Under the pieces are notes generated by a model that ran no database searches, had not been told where the DNA came from, and saw only the letters and a list, made by a program, of their open reading frames with translations. A stretch of DNA of 64,000 nucleotides from Nitrosopolaris sp035691865 (GTDB lineage: Archaea; Thermoproteota; Nitrososphaeria; Nitrososphaerales; Nitrososphaeraceae): positions 1 through 64,000 of the forward strand of contig DASSIM010000084.1 in assembly GCA_035691865.1 (NCBI GenBank), read 5' to 3'. The translations under genes were made by a program, and so were the position numbers. Shown piece by piece: positions 26,407 through 35,480 of the stretch (position 1 is the stretch's first letter; every line of letters starts with the position of its first letter).

Positions 26407-27087
26407 ATGATAAAGCTAAGGGAATACAAAATCAACCCTGCTTTAATAGTTATAGATGTTCAAAATGGTTTTGCAAGCAAAGGTGGATCTTACGATCTTC
26501 TGGGAATGGATACATCGCAATATGAACGCATCATTCTAAAGATACGGGAGCTGATCTCTAAATGCCGAAATGCTGCGATACCGGTTTTTTATACCCAAGC
26601 TGTCAGGGAGTCTTCTGGGATCGACCTATTGACTAGAACACACAAGATTCTACCTAAGGCACGAGAAGAAAGGATCATGAAAAAACCAATCTGCGTTCGA
26701 GGGACCTGGGATGCAGAGATTGTTGACGATATAAAGCCACTCAGCGACGATCATATAGTAATAAAAAGAAGAGATTCAGCTTTTCATGATACTGAGATTG
26801 GGGTATGGCTAAGAAGCCTTAGAGTTGACACGCTTATTTTCTGTGGGATTGATACATCCATTTGTGTAGAGACGTCGCTAAGAGACGCGTTTAACATCGG
26901 GTATGATGTCGTGCTCATTTCTGATGCGACGGCATCGAGTAACAGTAAACACTTCGAGTCAACTCTTGAAAATGTGAGGGGCTATTACGGAATAGTGATG
27001 GATCTCGAGGAGCTATCTAAGTATCTGCCATCATCTGCGCCACAGCAGCATCAACCAAAAATATTACGAACAAACAAGACAAATTAG
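26407..27087 (+). CDS. Isochorismatase-family cysteine hydrolase
   Basis: The catalytic triad of the family is visible: Asp 17 in VIDVQNGF, Lys 120 in IVIKRR and Cys 153 in CGIDTSICVETS. The cis-peptide region before the Cys is also conserved. Substrates in the family include nicotinamide, ureidoacrylate and isochorismate; the sequence does not discriminate. It is a single gene convergent with Topo VI. Confidence 0.86.
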   Translation: MIKLREYKINPALIVIDVQNGFASKGGSYDLLGMDTSQYERIILKIRELISKCRNAAIPVFYTQAVRESSGIDLLTRTHKILPKAREERIMKKPICVRGTWDAEIVDDIKPLSDDHIVIKRRDSAFHDTEIGVWLRSLRVDTLIFCGIDTSICVETSLRDAFNIGYDVVLISDATASSNSKHFESTLENVRGYYGIVMDLEELSKYLPSSAPQQHQPKILRTNKTN

Positions 27088-27160
27088 CTAGATAGGAAAG
27101 TAGGAATGGAGACAGGATAGGATTTGACAGTATATATCATGTACTCAAAAGATTTCGCTT

Positions 27161-28267
27161 TCAGATTAAGCCTGCCGTACGCAGTTTTTGAGGTAAATAT
27201 GTCTCAGCTAGAAATCTGAATCCGTGTTTGAAAAATGCGTCCAGCTCGCATTTTTCCCTGCGTTGTAGGAAGATGTTCAGCTCTTTTTGCCATTGTTTAT
27301 CCTGCAGCCAAGGCTTCTTCTTCATATCGTTTGCTCTATTGATATCTTCTTCAGATGCATCCAGCCTCGCAACTTCCGGGATGTTATATTCGTAAATGTC
27401 AGAGAACATCATGCCCAATACTTTAGCATCTGGAGATACTAGCCTGTCGCTATCATAGCTCAGAGATTCGCTGCCGATTTTGTATCGCAGGGCAATACCT
27501 AGTCCCCATGGGTCAGCGTCAGCAAAAATAACGACAGGCTTTTTCCACTCTTCATTCAGTGTTTTTACCATCATTCTCGTGGCACGGTCGGGCTCTCCAG
27601 AGCCTGTCATTAGAATTGTGTTATACTTTTGAATAAATCCCGACTTTCGAATGTTGTTCAAAACGGTGTCCTTTTCAACGACCATTACAAAGTCCGCCTT
27701 CACATTGACTATTTCTACGTCACGTATATTCGTCGGGATCAACTGGGATGTGGCCCTACTTCCCAAGTTACAATCGATAATATCGCCGCCCACTCGCAGG
27801 GTAATAGGACCGGATATCATTCCTTTTGGCTTTGAGGTAACGGAAAATTCTTCGCGGGGAACAGCTGTTAATAATTCTATAGCTTTAATTGCGTCATCAG
27901 AGTTTTCCTGACTGTTCCAAAATTTTTGTCTAGCATTTTCATCTCCTACCGAAGTGAGTGTGGCATAATACATTCCCCTAATTGTACTTTCCATTTCTTC
28001 GTCAAGCAACTTTCTGATGGCGTTGGCCATGACCAGATATTGAGAAAATGTCGGAATTTTCTTTGTACTATCGGGACTTACTTGAACTGTCTTACCGCCG
28101 ATCGTAAGCATCCTTTTCTGTTCAGACCAAACTGTATTATCATATCCTACCTTGGGTACATCTAAAACAGGCATAATTCTTTCCACCATCAGATCTTCCG
28201 CGACATCGCTCATGAGGAGTTTTATTTTCTTTATAACTTCTCGATGACGTTTATCTTTGACAGTCAA
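27161..28267 (-). CDS. top6A: DNA topoisomerase VI subunit A
   Basis: This is the Spo11-like strand-cleaving subunit of the type IIB topoisomerase. The active-site tyrosine lies in TIRGMYYATLTSV (Tyr 100/101). The Toprim domain shows GSGEPDRATR and VVIFADADPWG, providing the metal-binding acidic residues. The length of 368 aa is normal. ATG 28267 immediately abuts the stop codon of top6B, so the subunits are co-translated. Confidence 0.96.
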   Translation of the reverse strand: MTVKDKRHREVIKKIKLLMSDVAEDLMVERIMPVLDVPKVGYDNTVWSEQKRMLTIGGKTVQVSPDSTKKIPTFSQYLVMANAIRKLLDEEMESTIRGMYYATLTSVGDENARQKFWNSQENSDDAIKAIELLTAVPREEFSVTSKPKGMISGPITLRVGGDIIDCNLGSRATSQLIPTNIRDVEIVNVKADFVMVVEKDTVLNNIRKSGFIQKYNTILMTGSGEPDRATRMMVKTLNEEWKKPVVIFADADPWGLGIALRYKIGSESLSYDSDRLVSPDAKVLGMMFSDIYEYNIPEVARLDASEEDINRANDMKKKPWLQDKQWQKELNIFLQRREKCELDAFFKHGFRFLAETYLPQKLRTAGLI

Positions 28268-30259
28268 TTACTTTTTTCTCCTTCCTTTCGTTCGGTAGAA
28301 AGCATCCATTGATGTCTGGTCTTTCTTCTGATTGGTTTTTATTTTCTTGATATTCTTTTTTGCCGCAGTTCTGCTATTCTGTACTTTCATAGTCTTTATT
28401 GTATGATCAGAATTGGATGAAGGTTGAATTGTGTTTTCATTCAACATGAAGCTAGACTTGTCTGCCTCTTCTTCAATCCTTTGGCCTGTGATCTTATCAT
28501 GTTTTTCAGAAACAGCCACACCAGTAATTTCGCCTCTCACATGCTTCTCAGCGAGTTGTGAGAAAGCATCAGAGAGCTTCTGGGTATCGACCATGATAGA
28601 TTCGGAGATGGCGGATATTATCAAAGGTATATAATGTTTGTAGAGTCGCAATCGGCTTTCTGCCTCTTTCATGCGCAGTTCCTTGCGAATTTGGGCGCTT
28701 ACTTTTCTGTAAAGATCGGCTAAACAGGCCTTCATGTATTTCTTCAGATCGCCCTCAGAAGCGATGCTTTCTTTGCCAGCCGTTTTGTAAGGAATTTTAG
28801 TGGAGCAGATATGGAAGAAAATATGTATCGGCAAAAATTCTACGGCTCTATCGGATCTATTGTCTGTTCTTGCAAATTGTTCTTTCACTTCCTTCTTAGA
28901 AATTCCCATCTTGTTGATTTCCACATCTGACACTACCTCTCGGGCCACATCCGAGCCTTCGTCATATAGCAAGGGGATCTTGTTTGCAAATCTGAATAGT
29001 TTAAAAGAACTTATATCTCCGCCGTACGCAATGCCACATTCCACCACTGTGGGGCGGTTGTTGACTACGCACGTTCGAGATGAGTATGCAGTCAGTGTCG
29101 GTTTCAACACCTTAATAGACAACCGGGCCTGTAATTGTGTGTCAGTTTCATTCCTATTTGTAACGATCGTATATTCAGATGTCATCCCGGCAGTAAGAAT
29201 TTCCTCTCCTATTGGACTCAAGTGGTCTGTATTTGGAGCATGGAATCTAGTCTGCTTGCACACATTAACGACTTTGATTAATTCATGTTCATCATATTTG
29301 TCGGCAGCCTTCAGATCTACATTTGATTTTGTAATTATTTCCTTTGCCTTGCCTCCGGACAGTTTTTGGAAGGAATTACACAACACTCCATGGAGCGTTG
29401 TCTTTTGGTGCATGAAATTCATAATAGCTTTTTTGAGCGTTTTCAGATCCATATCTGCAGGATGCGGCAACACCTCCTTTGCAGGTTCAGGCATTATCCT
29501 GGTTCTTCTCTCAAACGTCACCTTCCCTTCGTCTGTCTGAAATACCAAGTAAGCATACGGATTTACAATACTAGTATGGCTGACATAATCGTATATCTTG
29601 CTTTTAGTAATCGGAGATAGTCGTGCACGCAAGACTGCCTCAATCTTAAAGCCAGATTCGCCCTTGATATGCGCCTCTTCGCCTCTCAGCAGCTTCTTTG
29701 TGAGAACTATTGGCTTGTTTGTACCGATATCTGTTCGAAGCTCAAAGTAATATTCTGATGCCTCTTCGCTTGCCTTCGACCAGGTTCTGAGAGGATGGTC
29801 CGTATCTTTGGTGGAAAACGCAGCAATCATCTTTAGGCCAACCCCGAAGAGTCCTCGTTGCTGCTTCTCGACATATTTAGCTGAAGTTAAGAAAGAACAG
29901 ACCGCAACTGGCACTTTATCCGATGGAATACCAATACCATTGTCTTCGCATGAAACGAGCCACAAATCATTCTCTTGATCCAATAATTTCATGGACAAGG
30001 AAATATTTGGTAAAATACGGTGTATTTCGCATGAATCCAGCGCGTTTTCAATTAATTCTCTGACAGCCATATACAAAATCCGTTCTCCAGTAAATCCAGC
30101 AAGTGCAGAGTTGTCTACAAAGAATTCTGATTCAGCTTTTTTGTCGTACCGAACTTTAGCTCTGCCATAGCTAGCAGGAGGAATAGTTGCAACACTAGTA
30201 GTGTTGGCAGTCTTAGCGCGTATCGTGGTGGCAATCTCCACACTAGCCTTAGTTTTCAA
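28268..30259 (-). CDS. top6B: DNA topoisomerase VI subunit B
   Basis: This GHKL-family ATPase subunit contains RELIENALDSCE (Bergerat N box, about residues 66-77), DNGIGI (about 110-115) and GLFGVGLKM. A transducer domain follows. The C-terminus has a Lys-rich extension of about 90 residues ending GRRKK. The start is TTG 30259, with a TATA box at 30291-30299. The first ~30 residues are Thr/Ala-rich and not conserved, so a later start is possible. Confidence 0.95.
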   Translation of the reverse strand: MKTKASVEIATTIRAKTANTTSVATIPPASYGRAKVRYDKKAESEFFVDNSALAGFTGERILYMAVRELIENALDSCEIHRILPNISLSMKLLDQENDLWLVSCEDNGIGIPSDKVPVAVCSFLTSAKYVEKQQRGLFGVGLKMIAAFSTKDTDHPLRTWSKASEEASEYYFELRTDIGTNKPIVLTKKLLRGEEAHIKGESGFKIEAVLRARLSPITKSKIYDYVSHTSIVNPYAYLVFQTDEGKVTFERRTRIMPEPAKEVLPHPADMDLKTLKKAIMNFMHQKTTLHGVLCNSFQKLSGGKAKEIITKSNVDLKAADKYDEHELIKVVNVCKQTRFHAPNTDHLSPIGEEILTAGMTSEYTIVTNRNETDTQLQARLSIKVLKPTLTAYSSRTCVVNNRPTVVECGIAYGGDISSFKLFRFANKIPLLYDEGSDVAREVVSDVEINKMGISKKEVKEQFARTDNRSDRAVEFLPIHIFFHICSTKIPYKTAGKESIASEGDLKKYMKACLADLYRKVSAQIRKELRMKEAESRLRLYKHYIPLIISAISESIMVDTQKLSDAFSQLAEKHVRGEITGVAVSEKHDKITGQRIEEEADKSSFMLNENTIQPSSNSDHTIKTMKVQNSRTAAKKNIKKIKTNQKKDQTSMDAFYRTKGRRKK

Positions 30260-30290
30260 CGAATCAAATATTTCAAGAACTCAATTTAAC

Positions 30291-30299
30291 TTTTTATAA
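30291..30299 (-). promoter_or_regulatory. TATA box of the top6B-top6A operon
   Basis: The minus strand reads TTATAAAAA, centred about 36 bp before the TTG start at 30259, implying a leader of roughly 10 nt. Confidence 0.55.
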
Positions 30300-30318
30300 C
30301 CTCAGAATTAACATTTTG

Positions 30319-30361
30319 CAACAAATTTGTTGACTCCGGTGACATAAAAGTGACATAAAAG
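30319..30361. promoter_or_regulatory. Putative operator upstream of top6BA: 14-bp palindrome plus tandem 11-bp repeat
   Basis: CAACAAATTTGTTG at 30319-30332 is a perfect palindrome. Seven bases later TGACATAAAAG occurs twice in direct tandem (30340-30350 and 30351-30361). Both lie just upstream of the TATA box, where archaeal activators or repressors bind. The regulatory role is inferred. Confidence 0.45.
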
Positions 30362-30557
30362 TCTCAAAATTCATATTGGTGATCGGTAGCATACTAGCCT
30401 CCTTTACTTGATAATTACAATCATTGCCTATTCATCATTTACGAGAGGTTCTTAAGCAAGGTCGTCTCTTTCAGGAATTTCAAAACTCGTTGTCCAAAAA
30501 TAGTTACAAGCAATCGAAGTCGGTTTTAGTATACTTGTCATCACTAGCATGATTATC

Positions 30558-30590
30558 GGAATGCAAATAACTGGCATTCCTTGTTTTTTC
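30558..30590 (+). terminator. Hairpin followed by T-tract
   Basis: GGAATGC (30558-30564) and GCATTCC (30574-30580) form a 7-bp stem with a 9-nt loop, followed by TTGTTTTTTC. It looks like a terminator, yet no plus-strand gene lies upstream. It may end an unannotated small transcript or be coincidental. Confidence 0.3.
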
Positions 30591-30720
30591 TATGAGCTTC
30601 CGTTCGACGTGAGTTCTATTTCGTCGACTAGGCATCGCTTCTTTCGCTCCTTCTGGAAATACTAGCCACCTACTGGCAATGCAAATACTAATAGGCTTAA
30701 TTTAACGCCCGAATTCTATA

Positions 30721-31773
30721 ATGGATTTAGAAGATCGACTATCACTAATCTCGAGGGAACCAACGGAAGAAGTGGTTACCGAACTTGAATTAAGGACACT
30801 TTTAGAAACCGTGGCTCGTCCAAAGCACTATATCGGATTAGAAATTTCTGGAATGTTACATCTCGGTAGTTTGATTCTAACCGGCTTTAAAATCAATGAT
30901 TTTATCGAAGCTCAAGTTCAATGCACTGTTTTTTTGGCTGATTGGCATACCTACATCAATGATAAGCTTCGGGGCGACTGGGCAAAAATCAAGGAGATCT
31001 CGGAATACTATTCTGATGCCTTCCAATATTTTTGCCCAGGCATATCAATAGAGTTAGGTAGCGAACTCTATCACAAAACGAATGATTACTGGAAAGATAT
31101 GGTACGATTTAGTAAACTCATTAGTCTTCCTAGAACTATCAGATCCTTGAGCATTATGGGCAGAACAGGTAGAGAGAACCTGGATCTTGCACAACTTCTA
31201 TATCCTCCTATGCAATCCGTTGACATCAAGGCATTGGAGCTGGACATTGTTCACGCCGGGATGGACCAAAGAAAAATCCATATGCTTGTAAGGGAAATAT
31301 TTCCTAAATTAGGCTGGAAGGTTCCGGTGTCTGTCCACCATCATCTACTTCCGGGACTTTCGGAACCTCGCATTCCAGATTCATCAGAGGTCGGGCCAGT
31401 TGATGTAGAAAAGTTTAGTAAAATGAGCAAGAGCAACCCTGCAAGTGGGATCCTAATCCATGACGATGAGGAAACCATCAGGCAAAAAATCATGAAAGGA
31501 TTTTGCCCGCTAGGTACGGCTGAAAATAATCCGATACTTGAGTTAATAAGGTATGTTGTATTTCACGAAAATAATGAAGTAGTCATCGAAAGGCCACAAA
31601 AATATGGTGGAAGTATTTCATATGCAACGTTTGAGGGTCTAGAGAGAGACTACGTTGACAAAAAGATCCATGCAATGGACTTAAAAGCTGCTGCGGCCAA
31701 ATATCTCAACCAAATAATCGAGCCTGTCCGCAGACATTTCAAGGGAAGGGAACCAAATTTCGACTCTCCGTAG
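30721..31773 (+). CDS. tyrS: Tyrosyl-tRNA synthetase (archaeal type)
   Basis: This class I synthetase charges tRNA-Tyr. The HIGH-like motif is HLGS (47-50) within EISGMLHLGS, and the second signature is KMSKS (about 234-238). The tyrosine-binding region YPPMQSVDI and the VHAGMDQRKIHML block are conserved. The length of 350 aa fits the compact archaeal enzyme. ATG 30721 lies about 22 bp after a TATA-like box, suggesting a leaderless mRNA. Confidence 0.95.
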   Translation: MDLEDRLSLISREPTEEVVTELELRTLLETVARPKHYIGLEISGMLHLGSLILTGFKINDFIEAQVQCTVFLADWHTYINDKLRGDWAKIKEISEYYSDAFQYFCPGISIELGSELYHKTNDYWKDMVRFSKLISLPRTIRSLSIMGRTGRENLDLAQLLYPPMQSVDIKALELDIVHAGMDQRKIHMLVREIFPKLGWKVPVSVHHHLLPGLSEPRIPDSSEVGPVDVEKFSKMSKSNPASGILIHDDEETIRQKIMKGFCPLGTAENNPILELIRYVVFHENNEVVIERPQKYGGSISYATFEGLERDYVDKKIHAMDLKAAAAKYLNQIIEPVRRHFKGREPNFDSP

Positions 31774-31843
31774 GGGGGAACGGCAGGTGGTTGGTCAATT
31801 CTCGATATTACTAGTTCTACTACTATTACAACACCTACCGATA

Positions 31844-32674
31844 TTACTGTGGGATCCCTGCGTAATTAGGACTTTGTCCACTGTCTTTCTTGACCAAATC
31901 GTACTTTGATCTGTAGCCTCGTGGATTTATCATCATCCCATTATAGTCAAACGTAGACGAGTTCCCGACGATAACGGTGGTAATCATGCCCATGATTTCT
32001 GAGTGTTGGAGCATGTTTTCAAGTGTAGTAACAGCGATAGTTTGACTTTCTCTGTAGGCACCTCTAACTATTGCAACCGGCGTCTCCGGTTTTCTATACT
32101 TCAAAAAGATATCTCTAGTATCTTTCAGCTGATGAATGCGTTTCTTACTTGCAGGATTGTATATCACAGTAACATAGTCTCCTGCCGCGGCTGCCTCAAC
32201 ACGTTTGACAATAATGTCCCAAGGAACCAGAAGATCACTCATGCTGACCACAGCAAAGTCAGTCATCAAGGGAGAACCAACTAAAGCGGCGCAAGAATTT
32301 AAAGATGAGACTCCAGGCACACATTCAACATAGATGCCATTGGCTCTATTCCATCCTTTTTCGGACAGAATTTCATAAATCAAACCTATCATACCATAGA
32401 TGCCCGGATCTCCAGAAGAAACCAATGCGACGACCTTGCCATCTTCTGCAAAATCTATGGATTGGTTTGCCCGTTCCACTTCCTGCGTCATGGCGTACCG
32501 GTAGACCTCTTTACCTTCGATTAAATCTTCAACAAGAGAAACATACGTATCATAACCAACGATAATTTCACTTTCTTCAATCACAGTTCTTGCCCTCTGG
32601 GTCATGTGGTCATGATTACCTGGGCCGACTCCAACAACGTATAATTTACCTTTGCGTTCAGTCATTTCTTCCAC
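31844..32674 (-). CDS. cobJ: Precorrin-3B/cobalt-factor III C17-methyltransferase
   Basis: This SAM-dependent tetrapyrrole methylase of cobalamin synthesis opens with LYVVGVGPGNHDHMTQRA and contains VALVSSGDPGIYGM and VECVPGVSSLNSCAALVG, the CobJ/CbiH signatures. The ring-contraction enzyme is required for anaerobic B12 synthesis, which these archaea perform. It lies 17 bp after the aspartokinase gene in the same direction. No other cobalamin gene is in the window. Confidence 0.92.
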   Translation of the reverse strand: MEEMTERKGKLYVVGVGPGNHDHMTQRARTVIEESEIIVGYDTYVSLVEDLIEGKEVYRYAMTQEVERANQSIDFAEDGKVVALVSSGDPGIYGMIGLIYEILSEKGWNRANGIYVECVPGVSSLNSCAALVGSPLMTDFAVVSMSDLLVPWDIIVKRVEAAAAGDYVTVIYNPASKKRIHQLKDTRDIFLKYRKPETPVAIVRGAYRESQTIAVTTLENMLQHSEIMGMITTVIVGNSSTFDYNGMMINPRGYRSKYDLVKKDSGQSPNYAGIPQ

Positions 32675-32691
32675 ATGTACTAAAATACAAT

Positions 32692-34128
32692 TTATCCCTT
32701 TCTCGGGATGTTCTCCTTTCTGGCACCTGATGATACAAGTTTAAATTCTGTGTGGAGTGCCCTGACCACAGCCTGGCAGTCAGCATCATTGACGACGAAC
32801 GCCAGGTTTAGCTCAGATGAGCCTTGAGCAATCATTATAACATTTACATTTCTGCGCGCAACCGATCCGAAGATCCTTGCAGCTACTCCTTTTATCCCCC
32901 TCATGCCAGATCCGACAACAGCAATGACGGCGACGTCAGGATTGACATTTACTTTCTTGATTATCTTTCCCAGCAAATTAAGCTCAAGCGCCGTAGTTGC
33001 CTTATCAAGGTCGGTTTTTCTCACGACCATCGAGATACTCGATTCAGAAGGGCTCTGAGAAATCATCATTATGTTTACTCTATTTTTTGCAAGAATATCG
33101 AAGATTCGTGAAGCCGTTCCAGGAGACCCAGCCATATCCCCACCACTAACATCTATTAATGCTGTATGACGAATGGCGCTGATTGACTTAACAATTTTTT
33201 GTGAGGATTTTGTTGGTGTTTGTGTAATAACTGTACCTAAATGGTTGATGTTGAACGCGTTACGCACACGGATTGGAATATCGGATTCGATCACAGGAAA
33301 GAAAGAACGTGGGTGGATATACTTGGCACCAAATAGTGCCATCTCCATCGCCTCAGCGAACGATACTTCTTTGAGAACTTGGGCATCTTTGACTATTTTA
33401 GGATCGGCAGTCATCAAGCCGTTGACGTCGCTCCATAACCAAACCTCGTCAGCCTTAATACTGGAAGCTATTATGGTGGCTGTGTAATCTGAGCCACCTC
33501 TACCTATCGTCGTAGTAATGCCGTTCTGATCTGCTCCGATAAAGCCTGTCACTACGGGGACAATCCCAGCCGTTAGCATAGGTATAATTTTGTGAGCAAC
33601 GCGTAACTTGGTAGTATCCATTAGAGGCCTTGCCTCTCCAAAATTGGAGTCAGTTAGAATTCCGACTTCTCTGCCAGTAAGATGTTCGGATTTTATGCCA
33701 ATATCTTGCAGGGCATAGGAGACTATGGGAGTCGAGAGACGCTCTCCGAAAGACAACAAATAATCCAACGACTTTGGCGTTACTTCAGCTAGGAGCACTA
33801 TGCCTGCCAACACATTCTCTAGCTCTTCTAGAAGTTGTGTGACAACTAATTCCGCCTTTTTCATGAGGCCCTTATCGGCGATAGCATTCCGCAGAATATC
33901 TAGATGAATGGGGCGCGCCTTTTTCATGAAATTTTCGACTGAAACCTTCTGCCCTTCTTTTATGCTGTCAGTAATTGAGAAGATGTCATCAGTCATTCCA
34001 CGAACTGCGGAAACAACTACTACAATATCATTTTTCGCGTCCTGATGCACCTTTATCAGATTAGCAATTTCTTTTACTTTGTTGGCAGAATTAACTCCTG
34101 TTCCTCCGAATTTCATTACAAGGCGCAA
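32692..34128 (-). CDS. lysC: Aspartate kinase
   Basis: The first enzyme of the aspartate pathway phosphorylates L-aspartate. The N-terminal kinase domain shows VMKFGGTGV (4-12), SFGERLSTPI and GRGGSDYTA. Two C-terminal ACT domains (near residues 325-400 and 405-470) bind allosteric amino acids, so feedback control is expected. The length of 478 aa is typical. It is upstream of cobJ. Confidence 0.94.
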   Translation of the reverse strand: MRLVMKFGGTGVNSANKVKEIANLIKVHQDAKNDIVVVVSAVRGMTDDIFSITDSIKEGQKVSVENFMKKARPIHLDILRNAIADKGLMKKAELVVTQLLEELENVLAGIVLLAEVTPKSLDYLLSFGERLSTPIVSYALQDIGIKSEHLTGREVGILTDSNFGEARPLMDTTKLRVAHKIIPMLTAGIVPVVTGFIGADQNGITTTIGRGGSDYTATIIASSIKADEVWLWSDVNGLMTADPKIVKDAQVLKEVSFAEAMEMALFGAKYIHPRSFFPVIESDIPIRVRNAFNINHLGTVITQTPTKSSQKIVKSISAIRHTALIDVSGGDMAGSPGTASRIFDILAKNRVNIMMISQSPSESSISMVVRKTDLDKATTALELNLLGKIIKKVNVNPDVAVIAVVGSGMRGIKGVAARIFGSVARRNVNVIMIAQGSSELNLAFVVNDADCQAVVRALHTEFKLVSSGARKENIPRKG

Positions 34129-34330
34129 AGCAAATCAGCCACCCTCGATTTTTAAGATATGTTGAACAAAAAAGAGACATAAGCGCAGCATGCCAGTATT
34201 ACCAACGTTTAGTTCCTCTCAGTCTTATATGTATCGTTGTAAAACTTCCATTGGCAAACTAGCAGGACCCACAATTTTACCAAACCTTCCGAGGGATAGT
34301 AATGGACACCAACTGCCAATCTAGTATGGT

Positions 34331-34338
34331 TTTTATTT
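34331..34338 (+). promoter_or_regulatory. TATA box of the rps13-rps4 operon
   Basis: TTTTATTT is centred about 27 bp before the TTG start of rps13, consistent with a leaderless transcript. Confidence 0.5.
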
Positions 34339-34361
34339 AAGACACCCTCTGGTCATTTTGA

Positions 34362-34940
34362 TTGTCAGCCGCTGAATACAAGCACATTCTCAGAATTGTG
34401 GGAAAAGATATAGAAGGGAGCAAGAAGATAATTGTCGCTTTAAGCATAGTTAAAGGAATTGGTCATAACCTCGCTCAAGTTTTATTACAGTCATTGAAAA
34501 TTAATCCTAATATTCGCTTGGGTTTTTTAACAGATAAAGAATTAGCCGATATCGAGTCCGCTATTAGGGACCCGGCAAGACTGGGTATGCCAGAATGGTA
34601 CCTTAACAGACGAAAAGACATGGAGACCGGCTCTAACCGGCACCTTATTACCTCAGATTTAGATTTTATGATCTCAAATGATATAGAACGCGAAAAATCC
34701 GTCATGAGTTGGCGTGGTTATAGACATATGTTTGGTCTAAGAGTTAGAGGCCAATGCACAAGGACCACAGGTAGAAGAGGCGGTGCTGTGGGTGTAAAGA
34801 AATTGGCCAGACCGACTGCAGGAGGACCTGCCGGCGCTCCGGCCGCGGCTGCCGGGGTTACCCAGCCTGCTGCTACTGCTTCTGCTGCTGCACCTGCAAA
34901 AGGCAAGGAAGCGCCCTCCAAGGAGAGCGAAAAGAAATAG
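34362..34940 (+). CDS. rps13: Ribosomal protein S13 with Ala/Pro/Lys-rich C-terminal extension
   Basis: The head protein of the 30S subunit shows ALSIVKGIGHNLAQVLL, RLGMPEWYLNRRKD and RVRGQCTRTTGRRGG. The start is TTG 34362. The conserved protein ends near residue 150 (GAVGVKK). About 42 further residues are an Ala/Pro/Gly-rich stretch ending KGKEAPSKESEKK, which is unusual for S13 and probably disordered. The S4 gene follows after 19 bp. The usual partners S11 and RNA polymerase D are absent downstream. Confidence 0.95.
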   Translation: MSAAEYKHILRIVGKDIEGSKKIIVALSIVKGIGHNLAQVLLQSLKINPNIRLGFLTDKELADIESAIRDPARLGMPEWYLNRRKDMETGSNRHLITSDLDFMISNDIEREKSVMSWRGYRHMFGLRVRGQCTRTTGRRGGAVGVKKLARPTAGGPAGAPAAAAGVTQPAATASAAAPAKGKEAPSKESEKK

Positions 34941-34959
34941 GGATATAGGCGGCATAGCT

Positions 34960-35472
34960 ATGGGCGATCCTCGTAAACCAAAAAAAAGCTATCATCGACC
35001 GAGAAGAATATGGACAACGGATCAACTTAATGCCGAACTTTATACACTGGGGTCTTACGGCTTGCGCAACAAGCGAGAGCTCTGGAAAGCACAAACAGAA
35101 GTAGCTAGATTTAGAAATCAGGCTCGAGCATTACTTTCTTTGGCTACTGAAGCAAGAACTGAAAGAGAAAGCCGATTGCTAAAGTCCTTGAACAGACTAG
35201 GCCTAGTGACTGAATCTGCCTCTCTCGACGATATTCTAAATCTCAAGATTGAAGATCTTTTGGAGAGGAGACTTCAAACCATAGTTATGAAGAAGGCCGG
35301 AACAAAATCACCCCATCAAGCGAGGCAGGTGGTGGTCCACGGACATGTATCGATAGGTAATAGAATAGTAAACCTGCCTGGGTATCTAGTAAAAAAGGAG
35401 GAAGAGCCGTTGATCATGTTACATGTGGATGTACTGGGTCCTTTATCGGGCGTGCAAGCACCAGCATCGTAG
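34960..35472 (+). CDS. rps4: Ribosomal protein S4
   Basis: The 170-aa protein has the archaeal S4 N-terminus (MGDPRKPKKSYHRPRRIW) and an S4 RNA-binding domain (LERRLQTIVMKKAG...ARQVVVHGHVSIGNRIVNLPGY). It binds 16S rRNA early in assembly. It is co-transcribed with rps13 and convergent with the HTH regulator gene, with only 8 bp between stops. Confidence 0.96.
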   Translation: MGDPRKPKKSYHRPRRIWTTDQLNAELYTLGSYGLRNKRELWKAQTEVARFRNQARALLSLATEARTERESRLLKSLNRLGLVTESASLDDILNLKIEDLLERRLQTIVMKKAGTKSPHQARQVVVHGHVSIGNRIVNLPGYLVKKEEEPLIMLHVDVLGPLSGVQAPAS

Positions 35473-35480
35473 GGGCGTTC

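Larger units (their letters stand above)
30260..30720. other. Intergenic region, 461 bp, between divergent top6BA and tyrS
   Basis: No gene is supported. It contains the top6 TATA box and upstream palindrome/tandem repeat (30291-30361), a hairpin with T-tract (30558-30590) and a TATA-like box for tyrS near 30695-30703. Confidence 0.6.

Noticed and set aside
30558..30590. Riboswitch or small RNA at the hairpin with T-tract
   Set aside because: Only one short stem with no upstream transcription unit; kept as a weak terminator-like feature only.
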